Shown here: in pieces, positions 19,267-28,840 of the stretch
Position numbering within the stretch: position 1 is the first letter of the stretch
Layout of the letters: each line of letters opens with the position of its first letter
Assembly (NCBI GenBank): GCA_964384205.1
Contig: CAYLKS010000001.1
Coordinates: 1-62,877, forward strand
Length of the DNA: 62,877 nt
Direction: 5' to 3'
Origin: CAYLKS01 sp964384205 [NCBI: uncultured bacterium]
GTDB lineage: Bacteria; JAGOEH01
Made by a program: the position numbers and the translations under genes
The notes under the pieces: model-generated
Told to the model about the DNA's origin: nothing
Seen by the model: only the letters and a program-made list of their open reading frames with translations
The model's database searches: none

Positions 19267-19295
19267 ATTATATTAAACTATAAGTTATAAGTCAA
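19267..19295 (-). promoter_or_regulatory. sigma70-type promoter of the surface operon
   Basis: On the minus strand TTGACT (19295-19290) and a perfect TATAAT (19272-19267) are spaced by 17 bp, about 40 bp before the first gene. Confidence 0.8.
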
Positions 19296-19342
19296 GATAT
19301 AAAATTATATATAGATTAAAAGCTATAATTATTATTTTACTG

Positions 19343-19374
19343 AAAAAAGGGATGATTACCTCTCATCCCTTTTT
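19343..19374 (-). terminator. terminator after pnp
   Basis: The stem GGGATGA/TCATCCC (19349-19355 with 19363-19369) is followed on the minus strand by T6. It overlaps the pnp stop codon and separates the ribosome/transcription operon from the surface operon. Confidence 0.85.
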
Positions 19375-21532
19375 AATATCTTCTTCTATTATCTCTATTA
19401 TTCTTATTATAATTAGTATTTCTATTAGTACTTCTATGCCTACTTGAATACCCCTCTGGTTTATCTAAAAGAGCTTTTCTACTAAGCCTAATTTTACCAG
19501 AATCATCGATTTCTATTATTTTTGCCCTAACAATATCACCTTCTTTAAGAAAATCAGAAACATCATTTACTCTGGTATAATCAATTTCAGAAATATGAAT
19601 AAGCCCCTCACGGAGAAAATCAAAAACAACTACTGCACCAAAAGGGAAAATCTTAGTAACTTTACCCTCAACTATTGCTCCAATCTCCGGTGGTGTAACA
19701 ATTCTTTCTATAATAGACTTTGCATTATTGGTTTTTTCCTCATCATAACCAACTATATTAACAACTCCATTCTGATCTATAGATATTGTTGTTTCAGTAT
19801 CTTCCTGAATCTGTTTAATAATCTTCCCACCAATACCTATAACTTCTCCAATTTTATCTACTGGAATTTGAGTTACTACAATCTTGGGAGCATGCTCAGA
19901 TAAATTATCTTTAGGCGCTGGAATTGCTTCAAACATTTTATCCAGGATAAACATTCTTGCTTTCTTTGCTTTTTCTAAAGCATCCTGAATAATATCAAAG
20001 GTAATTCCCTTTATTTTTATATCCATTTGAAAACCAGTAATTCCATCTCTTGAACCAGCAACCTTAAAATCCATATCTCCTAAATGGTCCTCAACTCCCT
20101 GAATATCCGTTAAAATTTTATAATTATCACCTTCTTTAACTAACCCCATTGCCACACCTGCAATATGAGTCTTCACAGGGACACCTGCATCCATTAAAGA
20201 AAGAGAACCACTACACACTGTAGCCATAGAAGAAGAACCATTTGATTCTAATATATCAGACACTATTCTTATTGTATATGGAAAATCTTCTTCTGCTGGA
20301 ATAATTGGCTCTAACGAACGTTCGGCAAGATGACCATGTCCAATTTCACGTCTGCCTGGCCCCCTTACAGGCTTAATCTCTCCAACACTAAATGGGGGAA
20401 AATTATAATGTAACATATAACTTTTAAAAACTTCACCTTCTAAATTATCAATCCTCTGCTCATCCATCTTGGTGCCTAAAGTCACAACACCCAATGACTG
20501 TGTTTGCCCCCTTGTAAATAAAGCAGAACCATGGGCTCTTGGTAAAATTCCAGTTTCAATTGAAATAGTCCTAATCTCATCCAACTGTCTATTATCAATT
20601 CTTTTCTCTTCTTCAAGGATTAATTTTCTCAAGTGTTCTTTTTCTATCTCATGTAATATATACTTTATCTGATCTTCTTTTTCAGGAAATTTTTCACTTA
20701 ATGCCTCAATAGCCTCTTGCGCAACTTTATCTAAAGCAGCGCTCCTTTCTGCTTTCACCGGATTAATATTTGCTTCCTGAACTTTCTGCGTGAATAATTC
20801 ACGGACTCTTTTATCAATCTCAGGATCAACTTCCTGTTTTTCAAAATCCATCTTTTCTTTTGCAACAGCAGCAATAAGTTCTTTTTGCAATTTAACTAAT
20901 TCTTTAATATTTTCATGCGCAAACTTTAATGCGTCAAGCAATAAATCTTCAGGAATCTCTAACGCACCACCTTCAACCATAACAATGGATTCTTCATTCC
21001 CCGCAACAACTATATCCATTTCCGATTCTTCTAATTCTGATAAAGTTGGGTTAGCAATAAATTTACCCGCGACATAACCAACCCTAACTCCTGCAATAGG
21101 TCCATCAAAAGGAATATCAGAAATAGATAAAGCAGCAGAGGCTCCTGTAATCGCTAAAACATCTGCCTCATTCTCCATATCATACGATAAAACATAAGCA
21201 ATAACCTGAACTTCATGTGTAAAACCTTCTGGAAATAATGGCCTTATTGGCCTATCAATCAATCTGCTTGACAAAATTTCTTTTGTGCTCGGAGGTCCTT
21301 CTCTTTTTATATATCCTCCTGGTATTTTACCTGCTGCATAGGCTTTTTCTCTATAATCAACAGTTAAAGGGAAAAAATCTAACGACTCATGCGGTTTCTT
21401 ACTTACACAGGCAGTTACAAGAACCATTGTATCTCCATATCGAACAACAACTGAACCATTTGCTTGCTTTGCCATTCTACCAGTTTCAATAGTATATTCT
21501 TTCCCACCAAACATCATTTTTACTAATTCCAT
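19373..21532 (-). CDS. pnp: polyribonucleotide nucleotidyltransferase (PNPase)
   Basis: This 3'-5' phosphorolytic exoribonuclease (719 aa) has two RNase PH domains (about 1-230 and 310-540) joined by a helical domain. A KH domain follows (about 553-612, with IGEVIGIGGKIIKQIQ), then an S1 domain (about 620-690, GAIVEGKVTKIFPFGAVVVF). It ends in an Arg/Asn-rich tail of about 25 residues (rich in RNTN/NKNNR) that may add RNA binding. GRREIGHGHLAERSL is the typical phosphate-site region. It is last in the nus operon, after rpsO, a widely conserved pair. Confidence 0.97.
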   Translation of the reverse strand: MELVKMMFGGKEYTIETGRMAKQANGSVVVRYGDTMVLVTACVSKKPHESLDFFPLTVDYREKAYAAGKIPGGYIKREGPPSTKEILSSRLIDRPIRPLFPEGFTHEVQVIAYVLSYDMENEADVLAITGASAALSISDIPFDGPIAGVRVGYVAGKFIANPTLSELEESEMDIVVAGNEESIVMVEGGALEIPEDLLLDALKFAHENIKELVKLQKELIAAVAKEKMDFEKQEVDPEIDKRVRELFTQKVQEANINPVKAERSAALDKVAQEAIEALSEKFPEKEDQIKYILHEIEKEHLRKLILEEEKRIDNRQLDEIRTISIETGILPRAHGSALFTRGQTQSLGVVTLGTKMDEQRIDNLEGEVFKSYMLHYNFPPFSVGEIKPVRGPGRREIGHGHLAERSLEPIIPAEEDFPYTIRIVSDILESNGSSSMATVCSGSLSLMDAGVPVKTHIAGVAMGLVKEGDNYKILTDIQGVEDHLGDMDFKVAGSRDGITGFQMDIKIKGITFDIIQDALEKAKKARMFILDKMFEAIPAPKDNLSEHAPKIVVTQIPVDKIGEVIGIGGKIIKQIQEDTETTISIDQNGVVNIVGYDEEKTNNAKSIIERIVTPPEIGAIVEGKVTKIFPFGAVVVFDFLREGLIHISEIDYTRVNDVSDFLKEGDIVRAKIIEIDDSGKIRLSRKALLDKPEGYSSRHRSTNRNTNYNKNNRDNRRRY

Positions 21533-21557
21533 AATAAATACTCTCCTTTAAAAAAGG

Positions 21558-21580
21558 AGCAGACATAATATATGTCTGCT
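21558..21580 (-). promoter_or_regulatory. rpsO-pnp intergenic hairpin
   Basis: AGCAGACATA and TATGTCTGCT form a 10-bp perfect stem with a 3-nt loop between rpsO and pnp. In E. coli the same interval carries an RNase III-processed hairpin that controls pnp. On the minus strand a short T6 follows two bases later, so a weak attenuator is also possible. Confidence 0.6.
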
Positions 21581-21582
21581 TC

Positions 21583-21849
21583 TTACTTTCTTAATCCTAA
21601 AGCTTGAATAATCTTAATATATCTGTTATAATCTTTCTTTTTCAGATAACTCAGCAATCTTTTTCTCTGACCAACCATTCTCAAAAGACCTGTTCTTGAA
21701 TGATGATCTTTCTTATGCTCTTTGAAATGCTCTGTCAAATAATTAATTCTTGCAGTAAGAAGAGCAATCTGAACTTCTGGAGAACCAGTATCTTTTTCAT
21801 CTTTACCATATTTTTTAATAATTTCAAGCTTTTGCTCTTTAGTTAACAT
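21583..21849 (-). CDS. rpsO: 30S ribosomal protein S15
   Basis: This primary 16S rRNA-binding protein of the small subunit has 88 aa from the ATG at 21849. That ATG follows AAAGGAGG directly and fits the family N-terminus ([14 protein letters not shown]). A start 7 codons upstream (TTG-type) would add residues not seen in the family. [16 protein letters not shown] and the [18 protein letters not shown] region are diagnostic. Confidence 0.97.
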   Translation of the reverse strand: MLTKEQKLEIIKKYGKDEKDTGSPEVQIALLTARINYLTEHFKEHKKDHHSRTGLLRMVGQRKRLLSYLKKKDYNRYIKIIQALGLRK

Positions 21850-21860
21850 TTTTTCCTCCT

Positions 21861-22793
21861 TTAAATACAAAATGTTTCACTGAACTGTTCATTTACACAT
21901 GCTTTTATATCATCTTCAATCTGGCGACGTAAGGCGGCTGGGCCAGAAAATTTCCTATCTTCTCTAAGCTTCTTTACAAAATAAACTACAACTTCTTTAT
22001 CATAAATATGTTTATTAAAATCTAAAATATGAACCTCTACCCTATGATTATCTCCTGATAAAGTAGGCCTTGTTCCAATATAAATTAAACATTTAAACAA
22101 TTTATCTTCTACTTTTATAGTTCCAAAATATACTCCATTCCCTGGTAAAATCTTCCAATCAAAATAATCCAAATTAGCTGTAGGAAAACCTAATTCTCTT
22201 CCAATACCGTCACCCTTTACCACACTACCAACTAAAAAATAATAATGTCCTAATAACTTATTGGCTTGTTGTAAATTATCTTTTAAAATCAAATCTCTTA
22301 TTATAGAAGAACTAACTTTTATTTTATTGTCTTTTTTCAAACTTATATCATGGAGCTCAAAACCATGTCTCTGAGCAAATTTCTTCAAAAAAAATGTATT
22401 TCCTTTTTTATTTGCTCCTACAGTATGATCCTTACCACAAAAATATAATTTTAAATTCAAATTTTTCAAAATAATATTATTAAAAAAATCCTCATAAGAC
22501 ATATTTAATATATATTCATTAAAAGGCAAAAACCATAAATAATCTATGCCCAATTTGCTAATAATATACTGCTTTTCTCTCTTTGTAGTTAAAAATTTTG
22601 ATACTTCTCTATGCTTATGTTCATCAAAATCAAAAGTCATCAATAACTTTTTTAATCCTCTTTTATTAGATTCATTGATAAAACAATCTAACAAATATTT
22701 ATGTCCAGAATGTATCCCGTCAAAACTACCAATTGTCATAGCAATAGGTAATTCTATCCTTTTTTTCAAGTTCAATTCATTAAAAATAATCAT
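21861..22793 (-). CDS. ribF: bifunctional riboflavin kinase/FAD synthetase
   Basis: RibF makes FMN and FAD from riboflavin. The N-terminal FAD synthetase domain carries the nucleotidyltransferase motif [11 protein letters not shown]. The C-terminal riboflavin kinase domain carries [13 protein letters not shown] and GVYFG, and ends in [19 protein letters not shown] chose the ATG at 22793, 11 codons' worth of bases past the truB stop; a TTG at 22817 is possible. No Shine-Dalgarno site is seen, so coupling to truB is likely. Confidence 0.93.
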   Translation of the reverse strand: MIIFNELNLKKRIELPIAMTIGSFDGIHSGHKYLLDCFINESNKRGLKKLLMTFDFDEHKHREVSKFLTTKREKQYIISKLGIDYLWFLPFNEYILNMSYEDFFNNIILKNLNLKLYFCGKDHTVGANKKGNTFFLKKFAQRHGFELHDISLKKDNKIKVSSSIIRDLILKDNLQQANKLLGHYYFLVGSVVKGDGIGRELGFPTANLDYFDWKILPGNGVYFGTIKVEDKLFKCLIYIGTRPTLSGDNHRVEVHILDFNKHIYDKEVVVYFVKKLREDRKFSGPAALRRQIEDDIKACVNEQFSETFCI

Positions 22794-23691
22794 AGCTAAT
22801 AATTCGTTTGTACTCAAAAACTAAACTATTATAATCATTTTTTTTTGCTTTGACAATAGCTAAAATTCTATTTTTCCCATTTTTTTTCAAAATATAATAA
22901 ATTCCATCCCCTTCTATATCATTTTTATTTTCAATGTGTTCCAATTTTAAAGGTAAACCATTCTCTAATCTAAATTCATTATCAATCTTTAATTCTGGAA
23001 TAAAAGAGGAAATTATACTATCAATACTTTTTAAATAATTTTTGAGAAAAACCTTTGATTTTATCTCATAAAGATCAACTGCTTGATCAATAGAAAAATT
23101 TCCTATTCTATTTCTAACAAGAGATGTCATAATAGCACCTGTGGTTAATCTTTTCCCAATATCATCAACAATACTTCTTATATAAGTTCCTGAAGATACT
23201 GTAATTTCAAATTTAAATTCCGGGTATAAATAATCTAAAAGCCTTAAAGAATAAATATATATTTTCTGAGGTGGAATATTGAAATTTTCCCCATCTCTTG
23301 CAAGTTTATATGCTCTTTTACCATTAATTTTCTTTGCAGAAAATTTTGGTGGTATTTGCAATTGTTCTCCTTTAAAATTTTCAAATACCTTTTGCAGTTG
23401 CTGTAGACTAATGGAAATATCATTAACTTTTGTTATTTCTCCTTGAGAATCATAAGTATTGGATATAAAACCGAGTTTTGCAGTTGCAATATAAGATTTA
23501 GGCAATAAATGGAAATAATCTAACAACTTTGTTGCCTTACCAATTCCAATAATAATAAGTCCCTCAGCTATAGGATCAAGTGTTCCACTAAATCCTATTT
23601 TAAATTGCCTACCTAATATTTGTTTCAATATTCTTATAATATCAAAAGATGGTATATTTTGAGGTTTATTTATAAAAAGAAAACCGTTCAT
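22780..23691 (-). CDS. truB: tRNA pseudouridine(55) synthase
   Basis: TruB converts U55 of the tRNA T loop to pseudouridine. The catalytic aspartate is in GFSGTLDPIAEGL (residues about 33-45). KSYIATAKLG and RDGENF/SSGTYIRSI are further TruB landmarks. The 303-aa protein lacks an obvious PUA domain but has a short C-terminal extension. It overlaps nrnA by 1 bp and sits at the usual truB-ribF position. Confidence 0.95.
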   Translation of the reverse strand: MNGFLFINKPQNIPSFDIIRILKQILGRQFKIGFSGTLDPIAEGLIIIGIGKATKLLDYFHLLPKSYIATAKLGFISNTYDSQGEITKVNDISISLQQLQKVFENFKGEQLQIPPKFSAKKINGKRAYKLARDGENFNIPPQKIYIYSLRLLDYLYPEFKFEITVSSGTYIRSIVDDIGKRLTTGAIMTSLVRNRIGNFSIDQAVDLYEIKSKVFLKNYLKSIDSIISSFIPELKIDNEFRLENGLPLKLEHIENKNDIEGDGIYYILKKNGKNRILAIVKAKKNDYNSLVFEYKRIISYDYF

Positions 23692-24653
23692 TAAATATTC
23701 AATACTTCAAATAATTTCTTTTTTACATTCTCAATTGGACCTTGAATCTTTGCACCGGCAGAATGTTTATGCCCCCCCCCATTAAATTGAGTCGCAATAG
23801 ATCTTGCATCAAAATTATCACGCGATCTAAAGCTTATTTTAAACTCATTATGCCTATATTCTTTAATAAAGATATATAATTTAACATCTTTTAATGAATT
23901 GATTTGTTCAATAATATCTTCTGTTTCTTCCATAGTAATAGCTTTTCCATTATTCATTTCCATAGTGAAATAACAAAATAATATTGCATTATCTTTATAT
24001 AATTCAATTGTATTAAGCACCTTGGACAAATTCTTAAGATATGAAATCGATTTATTAAAATATACATTTCTTGCTATAAGCTCTGGATCTGCACCTGCAT
24101 CAACCAATTGAGCCGCAGTCCTAAAAACATCACTATTAGTATTTGAAAATCTAAACCTTCCAGTATCTGTCATCAATCCAGTATATAAAGCAATTGCTGC
24201 ATCCTTTTCAATCTCAATATTAGCGGTTTTATAAAGATCAAAAATTATTTGAGAAGTAGCAGCCTTTTGATGATCAATAAAATGATCAAAATATACTGGC
24301 TTATCATATATATGATGATCCATAATAATTAACGGGATATTTTGCTTACTTAATTCCCTAACTTTTCCCAATCTTTCCCAGGGAATAACATCTAAAATAA
24401 TTATCAAATGAGGATTTAAATTATAATTATATTCTGTTTTAATTTCATCTGCAGAAGGTAAAAATCTATATTTAATCGGTACAGGATCATTATTATAAAT
24501 ATATACATTCTTCCCTATAGATTTTAATAAATAATAAAGCCCTAATTGAGAAGATATTGAATCGCCATCAGGATAAGCATGAGCAGTTATTAAAATATTT
24601 TTAACATCTATATTGGAAATTCTTTTCCAAATTTCATTTAATGAAAGCCGCAT
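23691..24653 (-). CDS. nrnA: DHH-family phosphoesterase, NrnA-like
   Basis: This 320-aa DHH/DHHA1 protein is like the bifunctional oligoribonuclease/pAp phosphatase NrnA. It degrades 2-5-mer RNA and 3',5'-pAp. Motifs are AHAYPDGDSISS (about 24-35), the DHH triad in IMDHHIYD, GLMTDTGRFRF, and FNGGGHKHSAG in the DHHA1 domain. The three glycines of that last motif are coded by nine consecutive G (23772-23780), unusual in DNA this AT-rich. It lies between rbfA and truB, a common arrangement. Confidence 0.93.
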   Translation of the reverse strand: MRLSLNEIWKRISNIDVKNILITAHAYPDGDSISSQLGLYYLLKSIGKNVYIYNNDPVPIKYRFLPSADEIKTEYNYNLNPHLIIILDVIPWERLGKVRELSKQNIPLIIMDHHIYDKPVYFDHFIDHQKAATSQIIFDLYKTANIEIEKDAAIALYTGLMTDTGRFRFSNTNSDVFRTAAQLVDAGADPELIARNVYFNKSISYLKNLSKVLNTIELYKDNAILFCYFTMEMNNGKAITMEETEDIIEQINSLKDVKLYIFIKEYRHNEFKISFRSRDNFDARSIATQFNGGGHKHSAGAKIQGPIENVKKKLFEVLNI

Positions 24654-24658
24654 TTATG

Positions 24659-25012
24659 TTATTTTTCTTTTGCTTTTTTTAATAATTCATCAATATGAAA
24701 ATAATAATCCATTGAGTCATCAAGAATAAAAGTAAGCTCTGGTATCGTTCTTATTCTAATTTCTTCATTCAATTTGTGCATAAAAAACCTACTCAATTTA
24801 TTTAAAACTTCAATAGTATGGGCTCTTTGTTCGTTATCCCCAAGAACAGATATATAAATTTTGGCATATTTTAAATCTTTTGTAGTATCAACTTTTGATA
24901 TAGACAACATTCCAATTTTAGGGTCTTTGACTTCATTTTTTATAATATCTGATAAAGCCTGTTTTATAAGAGAATTGACTCTCTTAATCCTATCATAATT
25001 TTTACGAGCCAT
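24659..25012 (-). CDS. rbfA: ribosome-binding factor A
   Basis: RbfA binds the 30S precursor and helps mature the 5' end of 16S rRNA. The 117-aa KH-like protein shows RIKRVNSLIKQALSDIIKNEVKDPKIG and KDLKYAKIYISVLG, then RIRTIPELTFILDDS. It starts 3 bp after the DUF503 stop, with no ribosome site of its own. Confidence 0.95.
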   Translation of the reverse strand: MARKNYDRIKRVNSLIKQALSDIIKNEVKDPKIGMLSISKVDTTKDLKYAKIYISVLGDNEQRAHTIEVLNKLSRFFMHKLNEEIRIRTIPELTFILDDSMDYYFHIDELLKKAKEK

Positions 25013-25015
25013 AAA

Positions 25016-25297
25016 CTACATCATTTCTATAGAATAATCCAACAATTCGCCTTCAATATTAAATTTTATAAAATTAATCATATTATTCAATATTTCATTA
25101 GCGAATTTAGACTCTGAAGAAACACAAACAGCAGCGATTTTGGCTCTTTGCCACAAATCAAAATGATCGATCTCAGATAAAGAAACATTATACTTATTTC
25201 TAATCTTAGTTTTTAAATTTTTAAGATGATATCTTTTTTTCTTAAGAGAGTTACTCTCTGGAAAATGGATCTCAAAAATACATACGCCAATAGTCAT
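25016..25297 (-). CDS. DUF503 (YlxP-like) protein
   Basis: The 93-aa protein of the DUF503/YlxP family is commonly found between infB and rbfA. LKKKRYHLKNLKTKIRNKYNVSLSEIDHFDLWQRAKIAA is the family core. The function is not established, but its constant place in this operon points to ribosome or RNA metabolism. A GAGGGG ribosome site precedes the ATG. Confidence 0.9.
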   Translation of the reverse strand: MTIGVCIFEIHFPESNSLKKKRYHLKNLKTKIRNKYNVSLSEIDHFDLWQRAKIAAVCVSSESKFANEILNNMINFIKFNIEGELLDYSIEMM

Positions 25298-25318
25298 TTT
25301 AATTTACCCCTCTCTTTC

Positions 25319-27568
25319 TTACTCATTCTTTATTTCTTTTTTTTCAAACTGCTCAATTATATCATTTTCTTTTATATCATTAAAGCCTTCTATTTTAATA
25401 CCACACTCATATCCTTTTGGAACTTCTGTTACATCATCTTTTAACCTTTTTAACGATGCAAGGCTACCCTGATGAATAATAACCCCGTCTCTAATAACAT
25501 GTACTTTCAAATTTCTTCTTATAATACCATTTGTGACATAACAACCAGCTACAATTCCCACCTTTGGCACCTTAAATGTCCTTCTCACAACAGCTTCTCC
25601 AGTAGTGACTTCTTCATATTTAGGTTCAAGCATACCCTTTAAGCTCGCTTTTATATCATCAAAAATATCATAAATAACCTGATATGTTTTAATTTCTACA
25701 TTTTCTTGTTTTGCAAGTTCTTTAATCATATTAGAAGGGCGCACATTAAAACCTATAATTATCGCATTTGAAGCTGAAGCAAGCATTACATCAGCTTCAG
25801 TTATAGCTCCAACTCCTTTATGAATTATATTTATCTTCACTTCAGAAGAGGACAATTTCAATAAAGACTCTGCAATTGCTTCAATTGAACCATGAACATC
25901 GCCCTTAATAAGAATATTCAATTCTTTTATTTTACCTGCTTCAATATTATCATAAAGATTTTCCAGCGTAATCTTTTGTTTTGCTCTTAATTCTCTCTCT
26001 CTTTTCAAAATAACACGTTTATTTGCTATTTTTTTAGCTTCAGCTTCTGACTCCATTACAACTAATTTATCACCAGCCTGGGGTACCTCTGAAAAGCCTA
26101 CAAGTTGTACAGGTTCTGAAAGAGTAGCTTCTTTTACACGCCTACCATATTCATCAAAAAGAGCCCTTACTTTACCATAAGTATAGCCACAAACAAAATA
26201 ATCTCCTATTTTTAACGTACCTTCCTGAACTATAATTGTTGCAACAGGCCCTTTACCCCTATCCAGTTTAGATTCAATAACTATTCCTTTTGCTCGTTTA
26301 TCTTTCTTGCCTTTTAAATCTGAAAGCTCAGCCATTAATAATATATTTTCAAGTAATTCATCTATATTTGTACCTTTTTTTGCACTAACAGGCACAGCTA
26401 TAGTATCCCCACCCCATTCTTCGACAATTAATCCATACTCACTTAATTGATTTTTAATCCTATCTATATTAGCTTCTGGCAAATCTATTTTATTTATTGC
26501 CACAATGATTGGTACATTAGCCGCCTTTGCATGATTAATAGCTTCAATAGTTTGCGGCATAATTCCATCATTTGCAGCAACAACTAATATCACAAAATCT
26601 GTAACTTGAGCACCTCTAGCACGCATTGTAGTAAAAGCTTCGTGCCCAGGTGTATCAATAAATGTTATTTTTTTACCATTATATGAAACTTGATACGCTC
26701 CAATATGCTGTGTAATTCCTCCTGATTCTTTCTCAACTATCTTACTTTTCCTTATATAATCCAACAAAGTTGTTTTTCCATGATCAACATGTCCCATAAT
26801 TGTAACAATAGGTGGTCGCTCAACTTCTGGGATATTATCATCTTCCTCTTTTGGCTCTTCTATATCCTCAAAATCTTCTTGTAACTCAACTTCATACCCA
26901 AATTCATCTGCTATTATTGTAATGGCATCAAAATCTAATCGTTGATTAATGGTAGCCATTATTCCTAATTCTAATGCCTTTGCTATTACTTTATTGGGAG
27001 AAACACCTAATAAAGCCGCCAGTTCACCAGTGGAAATAAACTCTTGCACTTTAATAACATTCTTTGATTCAACAACTTCTTCTACCACTCCTAAATTAGA
27101 TTTCTTATATTTTTTTAATTTTTTACCTTTACTCATCTTTGCAAGAGTTTTTCTTACACTATCTTTAATTTCCCGTTCATCTCTTTTTTCTTTTTTATTA
27201 TTGGCTTTTATATTACTTTCTATTTTTTTTATCTTTTTAAATTTATCTTTTTTATTTCTAATTCTAAAATTATTCTCGAGCTCTTCATCTAATAAATCTT
27301 CTGACCGCTTTTCCTCTCCTACTTTTTCAACTTTATCATGAACACCGACTTTTTTATTATTTTTATGAAGCATTTTTTTCTTTTCAAATCTTTTCTTTAC
27401 CTTTTCTTCTTCTTGTTTAAATTTATTTTCAATTAATTTGATCGTATTCTCGTCTAAAGTACTCATATGGCTTTTAATCTCTATATTCATTTCTTTTAAC
27501 ATAGCCATAAGAGATTTACTGGATATATTATATTCCTTAGCAATCTCATATACTCTTTTTACCTTCAC
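25319..27568 (-). CDS. infB: translation initiation factor IF-2
   Basis: This GTPase brings fMet-tRNA to the 30S subunit. The 749-aa protein has an IF2_N domain (residues 1-50), a lysine-rich linker (about 55-160), a second IF2_N-like domain and the G domain. Motifs there are GHVDHGKTTLL (G1), DTPGHEAFT (G3) and NKIDLP (G4). Domains II-IV end in VPKGYECGIKIEGFNDIKENDIIE. It starts with GTG after AAAGGAG. The linker is shorter than in E. coli and almost wholly Lys/Glu/Asn. Confidence 0.97.
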   Translation of the reverse strand: MKVKRVYEIAKEYNISSKSLMAMLKEMNIEIKSHMSTLDENTIKLIENKFKQEEEKVKKRFEKKKMLHKNNKKVGVHDKVEKVGEEKRSEDLLDEELENNFRIRNKKDKFKKIKKIESNIKANNKKEKRDEREIKDSVRKTLAKMSKGKKLKKYKKSNLGVVEEVVESKNVIKVQEFISTGELAALLGVSPNKVIAKALELGIMATINQRLDFDAITIIADEFGYEVELQEDFEDIEEPKEEDDNIPEVERPPIVTIMGHVDHGKTTLLDYIRKSKIVEKESGGITQHIGAYQVSYNGKKITFIDTPGHEAFTTMRARGAQVTDFVILVVAANDGIMPQTIEAINHAKAANVPIIVAINKIDLPEANIDRIKNQLSEYGLIVEEWGGDTIAVPVSAKKGTNIDELLENILLMAELSDLKGKKDKRAKGIVIESKLDRGKGPVATIIVQEGTLKIGDYFVCGYTYGKVRALFDEYGRRVKEATLSEPVQLVGFSEVPQAGDKLVVMESEAEAKKIANKRVILKRERELRAKQKITLENLYDNIEAGKIKELNILIKGDVHGSIEAIAESLLKLSSSEVKINIIHKGVGAITEADVMLASASNAIIIGFNVRPSNMIKELAKQENVEIKTYQVIYDIFDDIKASLKGMLEPKYEEVTTGEAVVRRTFKVPKVGIVAGCYVTNGIIRRNLKVHVIRDGVIIHQGSLASLKRLKDDVTEVPKGYECGIKIEGFNDIKENDIIEQFEKKEIKNE

Positions 27569-27582
27569 TTAAAAATGCTCCT

Positions 27583-28827
27583 TTATTTTTTTAATAATTC
27601 ATTTGCCTTACTAATAATTTTCTTTGCTGTTTTATTCCCAATACCAGGTATGCTCAACAAATATTCTTCACCCTTTTCAACAATATCTTGAACAGTTTCA
27701 AGCCCAGCATTAATTAATTTAGAAATTATATTTTCACTAATATTATCTAACTCATGAATATCAATTAAATGTTTGTTTTTTTCAATCATCTTATTCTGAT
27801 ATTCAGATTCTTTAACTATTTCTATCGTCTTTTCCAATAACTTAGCTGCAAGCTTCAAATTAACCTTGCCTTTCCCCATTGTTACAGAAATTTGGTCATC
27901 AGGCAAAATAGCATAAATTTTATTTTTTTCTTTATCTAAAATAATATCTTTAGGTCTACCCGGTGTCAATGCCCTCATAGCCATAACAGTTATATCCGAG
28001 GACCATAAAATAATATCCATTTTTTCACCATTTAACAAACTCATAATAGACTGAATTCTCTGCCCTTTCATACCGACACAAGCTCCCACCGGATCAACAT
28101 TTTCCATATCAGTTGATACCGCTATTTTTGACTTAAATCCAGCTTCCCTGACAATTTTTTTAATTTGAACTGTGCCATCAAATATTTCTGGAATTTCTGT
28201 TTCCAGAATTTTACGTAAAAAATTTGCAGATGCTCTTGAAACAATTATTTGAGATCCATAAGGAGTCTTTTTTATCCTAGAAACTACAAATTGTATTGTA
28301 TCACCCACCTTATAAATCTCACCCGGGATCTGTTCTGATCTAGGCATAATAAATTCTGCTCTACCAGAACTAATCAAAACATAATTATAATCAACCTTCT
28401 GCACAGTGCCACTCACCAAGGACCCTATCTTACTCTTATATTCTTCTGCAACTGTTTCCTTTTCTACATCTCTCACCCTGCTCAAAAGCTCTTGTTTAGC
28501 AGTTAATGCTGCATTTCGTCCTAAAATTTCAAAAGGAACCTCAACCTCTATATAATCACCAGGCTTTACATCTGGCTTTATTTTCATTGCTTCTTTTATA
28601 GAAATATCTAAACCATCATTCAATGGATACTCACAGACTCGCTTCTGCATCATTATCTTAATCTCACCTGTTGAGTTATTTATATCAAGCCTTACATGCC
28701 CTATCTGAAAATATTTCTTCTTAAGCGCGGCTCTTATAACATCTTCAAATGCCTTTATAATTAATTCTAATTTCAATCTTTTATCTCTTGCAATTTCTGT
28801 CAAAATCTTTAATAACGGAAGTCCCAT
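27583..28827 (-). CDS. nusA: transcription termination/antitermination factor NusA
   Basis: The 414-aa protein has the N-terminal RNA polymerase-binding domain (about 1-125), an S1 domain (about 130-200, GSLVSGTVQKVDYNYVLI) and two KH domains (PVGACVGMKGQRIQSI near 240). A single C-terminal helix-hairpin-helix unit follows (LLSIPGIGNKTAKKII). It modulates pausing and termination. It lies 13 bp after rimP and has a clear AAGGAG site. Confidence 0.96.
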   Translation of the reverse strand: MGLPLLKILTEIARDKRLKLELIIKAFEDVIRAALKKKYFQIGHVRLDINNSTGEIKIMMQKRVCEYPLNDGLDISIKEAMKIKPDVKPGDYIEVEVPFEILGRNAALTAKQELLSRVRDVEKETVAEEYKSKIGSLVSGTVQKVDYNYVLISSGRAEFIMPRSEQIPGEIYKVGDTIQFVVSRIKKTPYGSQIIVSRASANFLRKILETEIPEIFDGTVQIKKIVREAGFKSKIAVSTDMENVDPVGACVGMKGQRIQSIMSLLNGEKMDIILWSSDITVMAMRALTPGRPKDIILDKEKNKIYAILPDDQISVTMGKGKVNLKLAAKLLEKTIEIVKESEYQNKMIEKNKHLIDIHELDNISENIISKLINAGLETVQDIVEKGEEYLLSIPGIGNKTAKKIISKANELLKK

Positions 28828-28840
28828 ATATTTTTACTCC

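Noticed and set aside
21861-21870. Longer S15 with seven extra N-terminal residues
   Set aside because: The longer start overlaps the end of ribF and is not needed; the family N-terminus and an AAAGGAGG support the ATG at 21849.
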